Below, one piece after another: positions 29,670 to 38,628 of a stretch of 64,000 nucleotides of DNA. Position 1 is the stretch's first letter; every line of letters begins with the position of its first letter. The notes under the pieces are model-generated. The model was not told the DNA's origin. It did no database searches and saw only the letters and a list, made by a program, of their open reading frames with translations. Source of the stretch: Gaiellasilicea sp963731615 (GTDB taxonomy: Bacteria > Actinomycetota > Thermoleophilia > Gaiellales > Gaiellaceae); NCBI GenBank assembly GCA_963731615.1, contig CAVSWD010000008.1, positions 372,001-436,000 of the forward strand, given 5' to 3'. The translations under genes and the position numbers were made by a program.

Positions 29670-31427
29670 TCAGCCGACCGGCAGTCGCAGCGTGAAGGTC
29701 GCGCCCTCACCGGCGCGCGACTCGACCGCGAGCGTGCCCCCGTGGGCCTCGGCGAACGAGCGGGAGAGGAAGAGCCCGAGACCCGTGCCGGGCTTGGCGC
29801 TCCCGGCTGCGCGCCCGAACTTCTCGAAGATCTGCAGCTGCTGCTCGGGCGCGATCCCGGGGCCTTGATCCTGAACGCGGACGACGACGTGGCCGTCGTC
29901 GGCGTGCGCGCCGATCAGCACCTCGCCGCCCGCCTGCGAGTACTTGATCGCGTTCGAGAGCAGGTTGTCGATCAGCTGGCGCAGACGTTCCGCGTCGCCG
30001 CGCACGCCGGGCAGTGCCGGCGGGAGGTCGGCCGTGAGCCGCACCTCGTCCTGCCCCAGCCCGGCGGCTGCGACGGAATCCCGCACGACCTCACCGAGGT
30101 CGACGTCGGCAAAGTGGTAGCCGAACGTGCCCGCCTCGATCCGGGACGTGTCGAGCACATCGCCGACGAGGGCGGCAAGGCGGCTCGTCTCGTCGGCGAT
30201 CACAGCCAAGAAGGCCTCACGCTGCTCGGGCTGCAGCTCGCGCCACCGCTGCTGCAGCGTCCGCGCGGAGCCAATCACCGCTGCCATCGGGCTCCGCAGC
30301 TCGTGCGACACCAGAGAGACGAAGTCGGCCCGCAGCGACGAGAGCCGGCGCAGCTCGTCGGCGGTCGCGCGCTCAGCCTCGTGGATGCGAAGGTTCTGAA
30401 CCGCGGTGGCCACCAACCTGGCGAGCAGCGTCACCAGCTCGACTTCCTCAGGGCGGAAGGAGCCGGGCTCGTTGCGGGAGAGCGCCAACGCTCCGATCGA
30501 GCCGCCGCCGGCCTGAAGCGGTGCGAGCACGCGGGCGTGGATACCGAGCCCGAGCAACCCGGCCTCCTCCGGGTAGTGGAGATCGGAGATGTCCTCGCGA
30601 TACACGGTCTCCCCTCCCTCGATCACCGCTTCGAGGATCGAGCCCGGTAGCGGGATCGACGTCCCTGGTTGGTAGTGGGAGTCGGCGCCGACACCGGCGG
30701 TGGCCATCACGCGGGCGCCACCGCCTTCGACGAGGAGGATCGCCGCCCGGTCGAACGGAATCAGGCTACGCAGCTCCTGGACGAAGGCCGCAAAGGCAGA
30801 GTCGAGATCGAGCGACGAGCCGAGTGCGCGGGCAGCGCGACTCGTCGCCTCGAGCACATCGATCCGGCGCCCGAGCTCGTCGCGAAGCCGCTCTGCCTCG
30901 GCCGCACGCTCGACCGCCTCCCGCGCATGTGCCCGCTCGAGCTGAACGAGCCTACCGACGACGGCGCCAAGCGTCAGCGCCACGAGCGTGCGGAGGACGA
31001 TCGACTCGATCTGAAACGAGTAGCCGAACTTCCGATCGCGCCAGATCTCGGTCACGACGAGCAGCGGCGTGATCAGCGCGGCGGCGATCAGGCCACCTGC
31101 GAGCCGGAACAGGAGCGCAGCCTCGAGGACGACGAGGAAGAGCAGCGCCCGCAGCGGCTGACCAGGCTCCCAGGCGTAGACGAGCACGTAGCCGGCCGAG
31201 ACCGCGGCGTCCGCGGCGACGCTGAGCATTGCGAGGTGACGAGCCCGGCCGTGCCAGGTGAAGGCGAGAACGAGCAGCGCTACACCAAGCAGCGCCTGGG
31301 CTCCCAGCAGAGCCCAGGCCGCCGCCTCGTAACCGGAGGGGAAGCTGTCGCGGTCGAGCAGCAGCTTCAGCAACGCCAAAGGGACGAGGGCCACCCGGAC
31401 GAGCGCGAGGGTTCGGAGCAGCTTCAC
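29670..31427 (-). CDS. GAF-domain membrane sensor histidine kinase
   Basis: 585 residues. Six or so N-terminal membrane helices (residues 1-160), GAF domain (ALGSSLDLDSAFAAFVQEL, FDRAAILLVEGGGARVMATAG), HisKA with FVSLVSHELRSPMAAVIGSA, and HATPase with NLLSNAIKYSQAGG, DQGPGIAPEQ and GTGLGLFLSR. No receiver or regulator gene adjoins it, so it is an orphan kinase, coupled to queG (ATGA overlap, 31424-31427) and followed by the cyclase-ATPase gene. GAF ligand unknown. Confidence 0.9.
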   Translation of the reverse strand: MKLLRTLALVRVALVPLALLKLLLDRDSFPSGYEAAAWALLGAQALLGVALLVLAFTWHGRARHLAMLSVAADAAVSAGYVLVYAWEPGQPLRALLFLVVLEAALLFRLAGGLIAAALITPLLVVTEIWRDRKFGYSFQIESIVLRTLVALTLGAVVGRLVQLERAHAREAVERAAEAERLRDELGRRIDVLEATSRAARALGSSLDLDSAFAAFVQELRSLIPFDRAAILLVEGGGARVMATAGVGADSHYQPGTSIPLPGSILEAVIEGGETVYREDISDLHYPEEAGLLGLGIHARVLAPLQAGGGSIGALALSRNEPGSFRPEEVELVTLLARLVATAVQNLRIHEAERATADELRRLSSLRADFVSLVSHELRSPMAAVIGSARTLQQRWRELQPEQREAFLAVIADETSRLAALVGDVLDTSRIEAGTFGYHFADVDLGEVVRDSVAAAGLGQDEVRLTADLPPALPGVRGDAERLRQLIDNLLSNAIKYSQAGGEVLIGAHADDGHVVVRVQDQGPGIAPEQQLQIFEKFGRAAGSAKPGTGLGLFLSRSFAEAHGGTLAVESRAGEGATFTLRLPVG

Positions 31428-32431
31428 AGTTCGTCCCGCTCGTCAAGCCGCGCGAGTGCCCAGAGCGCGTGCTCGCGCACGAGCTCGTCCTCGTCATCCG
31501 CGTACGACGCGACGGCTGCGCGCTCGTCCGAGCCGCCGACGTTGCCCGCGGCGACGAGGGCGTTGCGCCGCAGCCAGCGCGGGTCGTTGCGAGGCACATA
31601 GAGGCGGTCGTAGCGCTCCACGAGCTCAGGGCCGTCCGCCTCGAGCCAGTCGACGAGCGAGACGGTCGGCTCGGCGCGGGGCGGCGGCGTCGAGCCGGTG
31701 CGCCGCTTCTCGACGCCTCGGTTCCAGGGACAGACATCCTGGCAGATGTCACAGCCGTAGACGGACGCGCCCAGTTGTGCGCGGTACTCCTCCGGGATCG
31801 CCGCGGGTGCCTGCGTCCAGTACGAGAGGCAGCGGGTGGAGTCGAGCGTCCCCGGCTCGTCGAGCGCGCCGGTGGGGCACGCGTCGATGCAGAGCCGGCA
31901 GGAGCCGCAGCCTGCGTCCAGCCGCTCGGACGGCTCGATCTCGACGTCGGTGACGAGCGTGCCGAGCACGACCCACGACCCGTGCCGCCTGGTGATCGCG
32001 AGCGTGTTCTTGCCATAGAACGCGATCCCGGCGCGAACCGCGCCTTCGCGGTCGACGTGGTCGTTCGCATCGACGAGGACGCGATAGGAGCCGCCGAGCT
32101 CACGGCCGAGCGCGTCGAGCTTCGCCCGCAGCTCCTCGTAATGATCGGTCCAGGTGTAGCGCGACAGCCTTCCCTCACCCGGGCCGGGTTCATCCGCCGG
32201 CGCGTAATAGCAGAGCGCGGCCGAGACGACCGTTCGAGCACCGGGCAGAAGCGCCTCGGGATGGCAGGAGACGTCAGGCCGGCTGGTGGTGAAGCCCATC
32301 CCGGCGAAGAGGCCGCGCGCCTTGCGCTCGCGGATGTGCCGCTCAGTCTCCTCGTAGGGTGCGGCAGGAGCGGCCCCGACGGCGTCGAGACCGAGCTCCA
32401 CGCCGAGCCGGGCCAGCTCCACGGACGTCAT
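31424..32431 (-). CDS. queG: Epoxyqueuosine reductase (cobalamin, 4Fe-4S)
   Basis: 335 residues. Last step of queuosine synthesis in tRNA. Signatures: GLFAGMGFTTSRPDVSCHPEALLPGARTVV, GREGAVRAGIAFYGKNTLAITRRHGSW (here DREGAV), two ferredoxin-like clusters CGSCRLCIDACPTGAL and CDICQDVCPWN, and a HEAT-like C-terminal tail (LRRNALVAAGNVGG). Start ATG 32431 lies six bases after CACAAT. Together with tgt and queA the window carries three late queuosine genes, dispersed. It heads a unit with the orphan kinase. Confidence 0.95.
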   Translation of the reverse strand: MTSVELARLGVELGLDAVGAAPAAPYEETERHIRERKARGLFAGMGFTTSRPDVSCHPEALLPGARTVVSAALCYYAPADEPGPGEGRLSRYTWTDHYEELRAKLDALGRELGGSYRVLVDANDHVDREGAVRAGIAFYGKNTLAITRRHGSWVVLGTLVTDVEIEPSERLDAGCGSCRLCIDACPTGALDEPGTLDSTRCLSYWTQAPAAIPEEYRAQLGASVYGCDICQDVCPWNRGVEKRRTGSTPPPRAEPTVSLVDWLEADGPELVERYDRLYVPRNDPRWLRRNALVAAGNVGGSDERAAVASYADDEDELVREHALWALARLDERDEL

Positions 32432-32443
32432 GACAGGATTGTG
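32432..32443 (-). promoter_or_regulatory. -10 box and leaderless start of queG
   Basis: On the minus strand CACAAT (32443-32438), six bases, ATG 32431. The divergent reductase GTG at 32448 is only 16 bp away. Confidence 0.45.
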
Positions 32444-32447
32444 CCTC

Positions 32448-33395
32448 GTGAAGGCGATTCGCATCCACGAGGACGGCGGGCCGGAGGTGCTCCGGTACGA
32501 GGACGTTCCCGATCCGGTCGCGGCGCCCGGCGAGGTGCTCGTCTCCTTGCGGGCGGCCTCGCTCAACCACCTCGACCTCTGGGTGCGGAAGGGGCTTCCG
32601 TCCGTCCCGAAGCCGCGAATTCTCGGCGCGGACGGGGCGGGCGTGCGCGCCGACACCGGCGAGCGCGTGGTGATCAACCCCGGGTTGGAGCACGGCGCGT
32701 CGATCAGCGTGATCGGAGAGCACACCGACGGGACGCACTGCGAGCTGATCGCCGTTCCGGAGTCGAACGTCTTTCCGCTGGACGACGAGATCGACTTCGA
32801 GACCGCGGCCGCCTTCCCGCTCGTCTACGAGACAGCCTTCCGGATGCTCGTGACCAAGGCGCAGCTCCAGGCCGGCGAGTGGGTGCTGATCTGGGGAATC
32901 GGCGGTGGTGTCGCAACGGCCTCCTTCGAGATCGCGCGCGCGCTCGGCGCCAAGACCCTCGTCACGTCGGGCTCGGACGAGAAGCTAGAGCGGGCGCGCG
33001 AGTGGGGCGCCGATCTCGCCGTGCCGCACGCGGACGCTGCCGCCGCGGCGAAGGAACTGGGCGGCGTCGATCTCGTCGTCGAGACCGTCGGCGAGGCAAC
33101 GTGGAAGGACTCGCTCGCAGCCGTCAAGCCCGGCGGCCGCGTGACGGTGTGCGGCGCGACCTCGGGCCCGAACCCGCCCGCGCAGTTACACCGGTTCTGG
33201 TGGAAGCAGCTGACGGTCTACGGCTCGACGATGGGCACGAGAGACGACTTCCTCGGCGCCTACGAGCTCGTGCGCAGCGGACGCGCGCGCGTGCACGTCG
33301 ACTCCGTCTTCCCGCTGGCCGACACGCGCGCCGCACACGAGCGGCTGGAGCGCGGCGAGCAGCTGGGCAAGATCGTGCTCTCGATTCCCGGCTAG
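32448..33395 (+). CDS. Zinc-free MDR oxidoreductase (quinone oxidoreductase / enoyl reductase type)
   Basis: 315 residues. GroES-like start VKAIRIHEDGGPEVLRYEDV, LRAASLNHLDLWVRKGLPSV, then Rossmann segment WVLIWGIGGGVATASFEIAR, and the NADPH-binding LVVETVGEATWKDSLAAVKPGGRVTVCGATSG. The Cys/His ligands of zinc alcohol dehydrogenases are absent. GTG 32448 is chosen because the domain starts there. Its stop overlaps the proline iminopeptidase stop on the other strand by 4 bp. Substrate unknown. Confidence 0.88.
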   Translation: MKAIRIHEDGGPEVLRYEDVPDPVAAPGEVLVSLRAASLNHLDLWVRKGLPSVPKPRILGADGAGVRADTGERVVINPGLEHGASISVIGEHTDGTHCELIAVPESNVFPLDDEIDFETAAAFPLVYETAFRMLVTKAQLQAGEWVLIWGIGGGVATASFEIARALGAKTLVTSGSDEKLERAREWGADLAVPHADAAAAAKELGGVDLVVETVGEATWKDSLAAVKPGGRVTVCGATSGPNPPAQLHRFWWKQLTVYGSTMGTRDDFLGAYELVRSGRARVHVDSVFPLADTRAAHERLERGEQLGKIVLSIPG

Positions 33396-34354
33396 CGACG
33401 CTCCGCAAAGCGATCGGTCGCGCCCGCGACCGCACCGTAGAGGTCGTCGTTCGCGCTGTGACCGGCGCCGTCCACGACCAGGAGCTCCGCTGCCGGCCAG
33501 ACCCGTTTCAGCTCCCACGCGTTCGCGAGCGGCGCCTGGAAGTCGAACCGCCCGTTGACGAGCACGCCCGGCGTCTTCGCGAGGACGTCTGCACGGCGCA
33601 GAAGCTCGCCCTCCTCGAGCCACGCGTTCGCGCGCACGTAGTGGGTCACGATCCGCGCGAACGCGTAGGCGAAGTCCTCGTCGAGGAACATCGGCGACAA
33701 CCCTTCCGTCGGCGGCCAGCGCGGCGTGGCCGACTCCCACAGGCACCACGCTTCGGTTGCGCGCCGGCGCACACCTGCGTCGGCGTCGTTCAGCAGCCGG
33801 TGATACGCGTCGACGACGTCGCCGCCGCGCTGCTCCGGCGGCAGCGCGGCAACAAGCTCGTCCCATTGCGCCGGGAACAGCAGGGAGAGCCCGCCGCGAA
33901 ACGTCCAGTCCATCTCGGAGTGGCGGCCGGTCGTGACGCCGAAGAGGACGAGCTCCGTTACCCGTTCAGGATGCTCGACCGCGTATGCGAGCCCGAGCGT
34001 GCTCCCCCAGGAGCCGCCGAGAACGAGCCACGCGTCGATGTTCATGTACTCGCGCAGACGCTCGATGTCGCCGAGCAGGTGGTGCGTCGTGTTCGTGGCG
34101 AGATCGGTTGCGGGATCCGCGGCGGGCGGCAGGCTACGGCCGCAGTTCCGCTGGTCGAAGAGCACGACGCGGTAGGCCCCCGGATCGAAGAAGCGCCGGA
34201 ATCCGGGCGAGCAGCCGGACCCGGGGCCGCCGTGGACGACGAGCGCCGGCTTCCCGTCCGGGTTGCCGCACGTCTCCCAATACACCCGGTGCCCGTCACC
34301 GACGTCGAGCAGGCCGGAGTCGTAGGGCTCGACCTCGGGGTAGAGCGACGGCAC
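33392..34354 (-). CDS. pip: Proline iminopeptidase (alpha/beta hydrolase)
   Basis: 320 residues. Oxyanion region VVHGGPGSGCSPGFRRFFDP, the family-specific VVLFDQRNCGRSLPP, nucleophile Ser in LVLGGSWGSTLGLAYAVEHP, acidic VNGRFDFQAP and catalytic His in GAGHSANDD. Cytoplasmic release of N-terminal proline. It is the last gene of the minus-strand operon that begins with the metallophosphoesterase at 38.6 kb; its link to that operon is not obvious. Confidence 0.93.
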   Translation of the reverse strand: MPSLYPEVEPYDSGLLDVGDGHRVYWETCGNPDGKPALVVHGGPGSGCSPGFRRFFDPGAYRVVLFDQRNCGRSLPPAADPATDLATNTTHHLLGDIERLREYMNIDAWLVLGGSWGSTLGLAYAVEHPERVTELVLFGVTTGRHSEMDWTFRGGLSLLFPAQWDELVAALPPEQRGGDVVDAYHRLLNDADAGVRRRATEAWCLWESATPRWPPTEGLSPMFLDEDFAYAFARIVTHYVRANAWLEEGELLRRADVLAKTPGVLVNGRFDFQAPLANAWELKRVWPAAELLVVDGAGHSANDDLYGAVAGATDRFAERR

Positions 34355-34370
34355 GCGCAGGAACGCGGTT

Positions 34371-34670
34371 CTAGCCGAAACCGAGAATGAACTTGGCGTC
34401 TTCAGACATCTTGTCCGGCGTCCACGGTGGGTCGAACGTCAGCTCCACCTCGACCTCCTCCACGCCCTCGACCGCCGCCGTCGCCTCCTGGATGTTCTCC
34501 TGGATCATCTGTCCGGCGGGACAGCCCATCGAGGTGAGCGTGTGGATCACCTTGACCTTCGACCCTTCGATCTCGACGTCGTAGAAGAGCCCGAGCTCGA
34601 CGATGTCCATCCCGAGCTCCGGATCCTCGACCGTATGCAGCGCCTCGACGATCTCTTCGCGTGTAGCCAT
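34371..34670 (-). CDS. MIP18/SufT-like (DUF59) iron-sulfur assembly factor
   Basis: 99 residues: REEIVEALHTVEDPELGMDI, VELGLFYDVEIEGSKVKVIH, the conserved Cys in TSMGCPAGQMIQE, and the terminal DPPWTPDKMSEDAKFILGFG. Single-domain DUF59 proteins assist Fe-S cluster maturation or serve in phenylacetate-type systems. It sits 10 bp after glpX and 16 bp before pip, within one operon. The SMGCPAG and DPPW motifs are characteristic. Confidence 0.9.
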   Translation of the reverse strand: MATREEIVEALHTVEDPELGMDIVELGLFYDVEIEGSKVKVIHTLTSMGCPAGQMIQENIQEATAAVEGVEEVEVELTFDPPWTPDKMSEDAKFILGFG

Positions 34671-34679
34671 GAGCCAAGG

Positions 34680-35654
34680 CTACCCGAGCAGCCGTACCTC
34701 TTCCTTGCGATCGCGGGTGAAGAAATGGATTCCGTCGGTGAAGCGGACCCAGTTGCAGCGCATGCACATGACGAGTGAATGGGTTCGCGCACTGTCGGCG
34801 AGGAAGCGGACGCCGCGCAGAAGGTCGCCGTTCGAGACGCCGGTGGCGACGACGATCACCTCGCCCGAGACCAGATCCTCGGAGGAGAAGACCTGGTTGA
34901 CGTCCTCTACGCCTTGCTCGGCGGCCGCCTCGATCTCGGCGCGCGTCGTCGGCCAGAGCTGCGCCTGCAGCTCGCCGCCGAGGCAGCGCAGCGCCGCGGC
35001 GGAGAGGACCGCCTGGCGGGTGCCGCCGATCCCGATCGCGAGGTGGTCGTTCGTGCCTCGGATCGCAGCGGAGATCGAGGCGGTCACGTCGCCGTCCTGG
35101 ATCAGCTTGATCCGCGCGCCGGCGGCGCGGATCTCCTCGATCAGATCGTGATGGCGGGGCCGGTCGAGGACGAGCGTGGTGATGTCGTTCGCGTTTCGTC
35201 CGAAGGCGTCCGCGATCGCGGCGACGTTCTCCGCCACCGGCCGGGTCAGGTCGATGCGCCCGCGCGCGCGGGGTCCGACGGCGATGCGGCGCATGTACAT
35301 GTCCGGCAGCCGCAGCAGCGACCCGGGCGGCCCGACCGCGATCATCGACATCGCGCCGTTGCCGCCACGCGCAACCACACCGCGGCCCTCGAGCGGGTCG
35401 ACGGCGAGATCGAATGCCTCACCGCCGGCGCCGACCGTCGTTCCCGAAGGTAGGACGACCCCGTCGTCGGGACCGATCACGATCGAGCCGGAGATCGGCA
35501 GCTCCGCGAGGCCCGCGGACATCGCGCCCTCGGCCGCGTCCTCCGCGGCATCCTGGTCGTCCCGCCCGAGCCAGCGCGCTCCCGCGAGGGCCGCCCACTC
35601 GGTCGCCCGCGCGAAGAGCGCGCAGGGACACGTCTCGAGCTGCAGCTCGCTCAT
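34680..35654 (-). CDS. glpX: Class II fructose-1,6-bisphosphatase
   Basis: 324 residues, gluconeogenic hydrolysis of fructose-1,6-bisphosphate. Motifs: ATEWAALAGARWLGRDDQDAAE, AVDPLEGRGVVARGGNGAMS (metal-binding Asp and Glu), RHHDLIEEIRAAGARIKLIQDGDV, AIGIGGTRQAVLSAAALRCL. Start ATG 35654 overlaps the stop of the 2-phosphoglycerate kinase gene by four bases. Being coupled to cyclic-diphosphoglycerate genes ties it to triose-phosphate flow toward storage or solute synthesis. Confidence 0.93.
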   Translation of the reverse strand: MSELQLETCPCALFARATEWAALAGARWLGRDDQDAAEDAAEGAMSAGLAELPISGSIVIGPDDGVVLPSGTTVGAGGEAFDLAVDPLEGRGVVARGGNGAMSMIAVGPPGSLLRLPDMYMRRIAVGPRARGRIDLTRPVAENVAAIADAFGRNANDITTLVLDRPRHHDLIEEIRAAGARIKLIQDGDVTASISAAIRGTNDHLAIGIGGTRQAVLSAAALRCLGGELQAQLWPTTRAEIEAAAEQGVEDVNQVFSSEDLVSGEVIVVATGVSNGDLLRGVRFLADSARTHSLVMCMRCNWVRFTDGIHFFTRDRKEEVRLLG

Positions 35655-36568
35655 CGAACCCCTTGCGCAACTCGTTCGGCCTGCGCGAGCACGAGCTCCA
35701 TCACCGCGGCGATCGCGTCACGCTGCGTCTCGTTCTCGATCACCGGCACGTCGTGGCGAGCGGCCCGCTCGAGCACGTACTCCTGAATCATCCGGATTTC
35801 GGGCAGGCCGGCGATGTAGCGGTCGACCGGGCGGACCCCGTCCGAGGTGACATCGCGGATCCAGAAGTGGGAGCGGTGGATCTCCTCGTCGTGGATCGCG
35901 AGCACACACTGGACGACGAGCGCTCGCTGGAGCTCCGCCGCGAGCATGCCCGGGACGAGGTGGACACCCTCGAGCACCATCGACCAGCCCTCGTCGAGCG
36001 CGCGCTGAACCGCCGCCTCGACCCCAGTGAGAACGTTGCGGGTCTGGTCGAGGAAGCCGAGCAGAGCCGCGTCGCCCGACTCCTCCTCCTCGGCCTTCGT
36101 CAGCCCGAGCCCGGCCTCGAAGCTCGAGTAGTGGATCGAGGGCATGAACTCCTTGGCGAAGAACGCGCGCATCGTCTGCCGCACGAAGTCGGTCGACGTC
36201 ACGCGGGTGATCCCGAGCCGGTACGCGACCTCGGTGGCGACCGTCGACTTCCCCGTGCCGGTGCCACCCCCGATCAACAGGATCACGGGCAGATCGAGCT
36301 CCTGCAGATCGCGGAAGCGGCGCAGCTGGCGCACCGCGCGGCTGCCACGCTCCTCACCGAGCACGTCGACGGCGAGCTCGCGGAGCCGGTCGAGGTCGAC
36401 CTCGACCTGACCGCGCTCTGCGAGGTCGATCTCGGTGCGCCGGGCGAGCTCGTACGCGCTCTCCTCCGGGACGCCGACGGCGGTCAGCGCCCGGGCCATC
36501 AGCCCCTTCGAATACGGGCTCTCCGCCCCGCCGAGGAAGTTGCGCTCGCCCTTGCGACGCTCGCTCAC
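35651..36568 (-). CDS. 2-phosphoglycerate kinase
   Basis: 305 residues. N-terminal ATP-cone-like domain (residues 15-90, SPYSKGLMARALTAVGVPEESAYELA), then a P-loop kinase: VILLIGGGTGTGKSTVATEVA (Walker A about residues 101-108), TRVTSTDFVRQTMRAFF, and LEGVHLVPGMLA. This is the layout of archaeal 2-phosphoglycerate kinase, which makes 2,3-bisphosphoglycerate from 2-phosphoglycerate. Both ends overlap neighbours by four bases (cPGS upstream, glpX downstream). The product is the direct substrate of the upstream gene product. Confidence 0.85.
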   Translation of the reverse strand: MSERRKGERNFLGGAESPYSKGLMARALTAVGVPEESAYELARRTEIDLAERGQVEVDLDRLRELAVDVLGEERGSRAVRQLRRFRDLQELDLPVILLIGGGTGTGKSTVATEVAYRLGITRVTSTDFVRQTMRAFFAKEFMPSIHYSSFEAGLGLTKAEEEESGDAALLGFLDQTRNVLTGVEAAVQRALDEGWSMVLEGVHLVPGMLAAELQRALVVQCVLAIHDEEIHRSHFWIRDVTSDGVRPVDRYIAGLPEIRMIQEYVLERAARHDVPVIENETQRDAIAAVMELVLAQAERVAQGVR

Positions 36569-37818
36569 GCGGACGCCTCCGCCGCGAGCGCGAGCAGCTC
36601 GGCGTCGAGATCCTGGCCGTCGGCCGTCAGCACGTCGCTGCCCGCGAGGACGACGTCGACGCCCCGCTCCTGCGCGGCCTCGGCGACGACATCGATCGCA
36701 GCCGCCTTCAGCTCGACGAGGAAGACCTCCGCGTCGACGCGCTCGAGCTCCCGTCGCAGCTTCCCACGGTCGGCGAGGCTGCCGGACACGTGGACGACAT
36801 CGGCGCCGTACTCGTCGCGAAGGTGGGACGCGAAGCCCTCGTGCGCAGCGTCGGGCGCGGTCGAGAAGAACGCGACAGTGCGGCCGTCGACCGGGTCGAC
36901 CGGCTGCGGGCGCAGTGTGACGGCGATCGCCTTCGGCGCCAGCGTCAGCGCGCGACCGTGCAGCTCCTCCCAGCCACTTCCTCGCTCCGCCATCGTCAGG
37001 ATCACGAGGTCGGAGACGAGATGCCGGTACTCGTTCAGGTAGCCGGTGACGACCTCGGCGTCCTGCTGTGCGTTGACTACCAGGATCCTGCGGCTCGTCT
37101 CGACCGGCGGGAAGGCCGCTCCACTGCCGTCGAAGATGACGAGGTCGGGATCGAGCTCGACGGCGAGCCTCGCTCCCTCATGGACGTTGGAGACCGAGAC
37201 CTGACCCGCGAGGCCGCCGCCGCAGCGACGGCAGCCGACGGTCTGGACCCCGGCGAGCGCAGCCGTCTCGAGGTAGTCGGAGGCCGCGTGGCGTCCGGCC
37301 CGCGAGAGCTCGAGCAGCGCGTCGAGGTCCGGCGTGACACTCATCACCTCGGGCTCCGGCGGTCCACCCCGCCCCATCGCGACCACCACCACCTCCCGCT
37401 CCTGCGCCAGGAGGCGGGCTGCGTGAGCGGTGATCGCGGTCTTGCCGACCCGCTTCCCCGTCCCCACGATCCCGATCGAAGGCAGCGGGAACGGCTCCAG
37501 CTCGGGTGGGTCGAAGCGAAAGTCGGCGCCGACGTACGGCAACCCCGCGGCGAGCACGCGACTGGCCAGCCGGAAGCGCTCCCGCGGTCCGAGAACGGGC
37601 TCGTCGGAGAGGTCGACGACAAGATCGGGCCGGTGCTCGAGGAGCGCGGCCTCGAGATCCTCGACGACGTCGACGCCGTAGTCGGCGGCGTCGCGGAGCT
37701 TTTCGGTCCCCCCGACGACATGCGCGGCGACGAAGTCGTACGCGAGCTCCTCGAGCGCCGATTTCACGACCGGCGCGTAGTGCTCTCCGTCGATCAACGC
37801 CACAGCACGCTGGGTCAC
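36565..37818 (-). CDS. Cyclic 2,3-diphosphoglycerate synthetase
   Basis: 417 residues, starting VTQRAVALIDGEHYAPVVKS. N-terminal domain to about 105, then P-loop SIGIVGTGKRVGKTAITAHA (about residues 115-130), Cys pair VGCRRCGGGLAGQVSVSNVHEGA, and VIFDGSGAAFPPVE. The IDGEHYxPV opening, GTGKRVGKT loop and VSNVxEGA match cPGS of methanogens, which closes 2,3-bisphosphoglycerate into the cyclic pyrophosphate solute using ATP. GTG 37818 is fused to the stop of the phosphoesterase gene. Name rests on motif recognition; activity in a bacterium is not shown. Confidence 0.82.
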   Translation of the reverse strand: MTQRAVALIDGEHYAPVVKSALEELAYDFVAAHVVGGTEKLRDAADYGVDVVEDLEAALLEHRPDLVVDLSDEPVLGPRERFRLASRVLAAGLPYVGADFRFDPPELEPFPLPSIGIVGTGKRVGKTAITAHAARLLAQEREVVVVAMGRGGPPEPEVMSVTPDLDALLELSRAGRHAASDYLETAALAGVQTVGCRRCGGGLAGQVSVSNVHEGARLAVELDPDLVIFDGSGAAFPPVETSRRILVVNAQQDAEVVTGYLNEYRHLVSDLVILTMAERGSGWEELHGRALTLAPKAIAVTLRPQPVDPVDGRTVAFFSTAPDAAHEGFASHLRDEYGADVVHVSGSLADRGKLRRELERVDAEVFLVELKAAAIDVVAEAAQERGVDVVLAGSDVLTADGQDLDAELLALAAEASA

Positions 37819-38628
37819 GACCGCGTCGTCACCTCGTCCTCGATCCTGCCCGTGTACTTCTCGTACTCGAACGTGTCGAGCGAGAACTGAATGATCCGTT
37901 CCTGCCCGTGGAAGGGATGCTTGCGCCAGACGGCGACGTGGCTGCCCGAGACCTCGACGACGTTGTAACAGGGCCTCGTGTTGCCGCGGAGCCTGAGCGA
38001 GGAGACGGTGCCGGTGTTGACGACGAAGAGATCCTCGAGCTTCCACGCGTAGGGCACGTGCTTGTGACCCGAGAGGACGAGGTGGACGCCGGCCCGCTGC
38101 AGCGTCTCGATCGTGTCGCCGGCGTCGTAGATCACGTTCCGCTCGCGGCCCGTGCCCGGCACGGGCAGCAGGTGGTGATGGCAGACGAAGACGCGCAGGC
38201 TGCTCGGCTCCGCCGCGAACTGCTCCTCGATCCAGCGGTAGCGGCCGCGGCCGATCTGCCCGTGATCGAGGTCCGGCTCCGTCGAGTCGACCGCGACGAT
38301 CGTCGCAGGCCCCACCCGCAGCACCGAGTTGCGCTCTCCGAAAAGCTCCTCGAAATGGACGTAGCCGACGTTGCGGGAGTCGTGGTTGCCCGGGATCACG
38401 ACCATCGCCTGGCAGTCGACCTTGTCCAGATACCGGCGTGCCTCCTCGTACTCGTGCTTGAAGCCGAATGTGGTCAGGTCGCCGGAGCAGACGACGATGT
38501 CGGGCTTCAGGTCGTTGATCTCGCTGATCGCCCGCTCGAGCAGGCCCGGCACGAAGTACTGGCCGCCGCAGTGCAGGTCGGACAGGTGCGCGATCGTGAA
38601 GGTCGTCACCTCGGGCGGCGCGGACATA
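37815..38628 (-). CDS. Calcineurin-like metallophosphoesterase (CpdA type)
   Basis: 270 residues. Dimetal phosphodiesterase motifs in order: FTIAHLSDLHCGG (D-x-H), IVVCSGDLTTFG (GD), VIPGNHDSRNV (GNHD), FVCHHHLLPVP, LVLSGHKHVPYAW (GHxH). No signal peptide; cytoplasmic. It is the first gene of the cPGS operon and overlaps cPGS by four bases, so its substrate may be a metabolite of that pathway rather than cAMP. Start ATG 38628 follows TATGCT by six bases (leaderless). Confidence 0.88.

Noticed and set aside
31469..34390. A 973-codon open frame on the plus strand
   Set aside because: It runs across queG, the oxidoreductase and pip in wrong frames; no recognisable domains.
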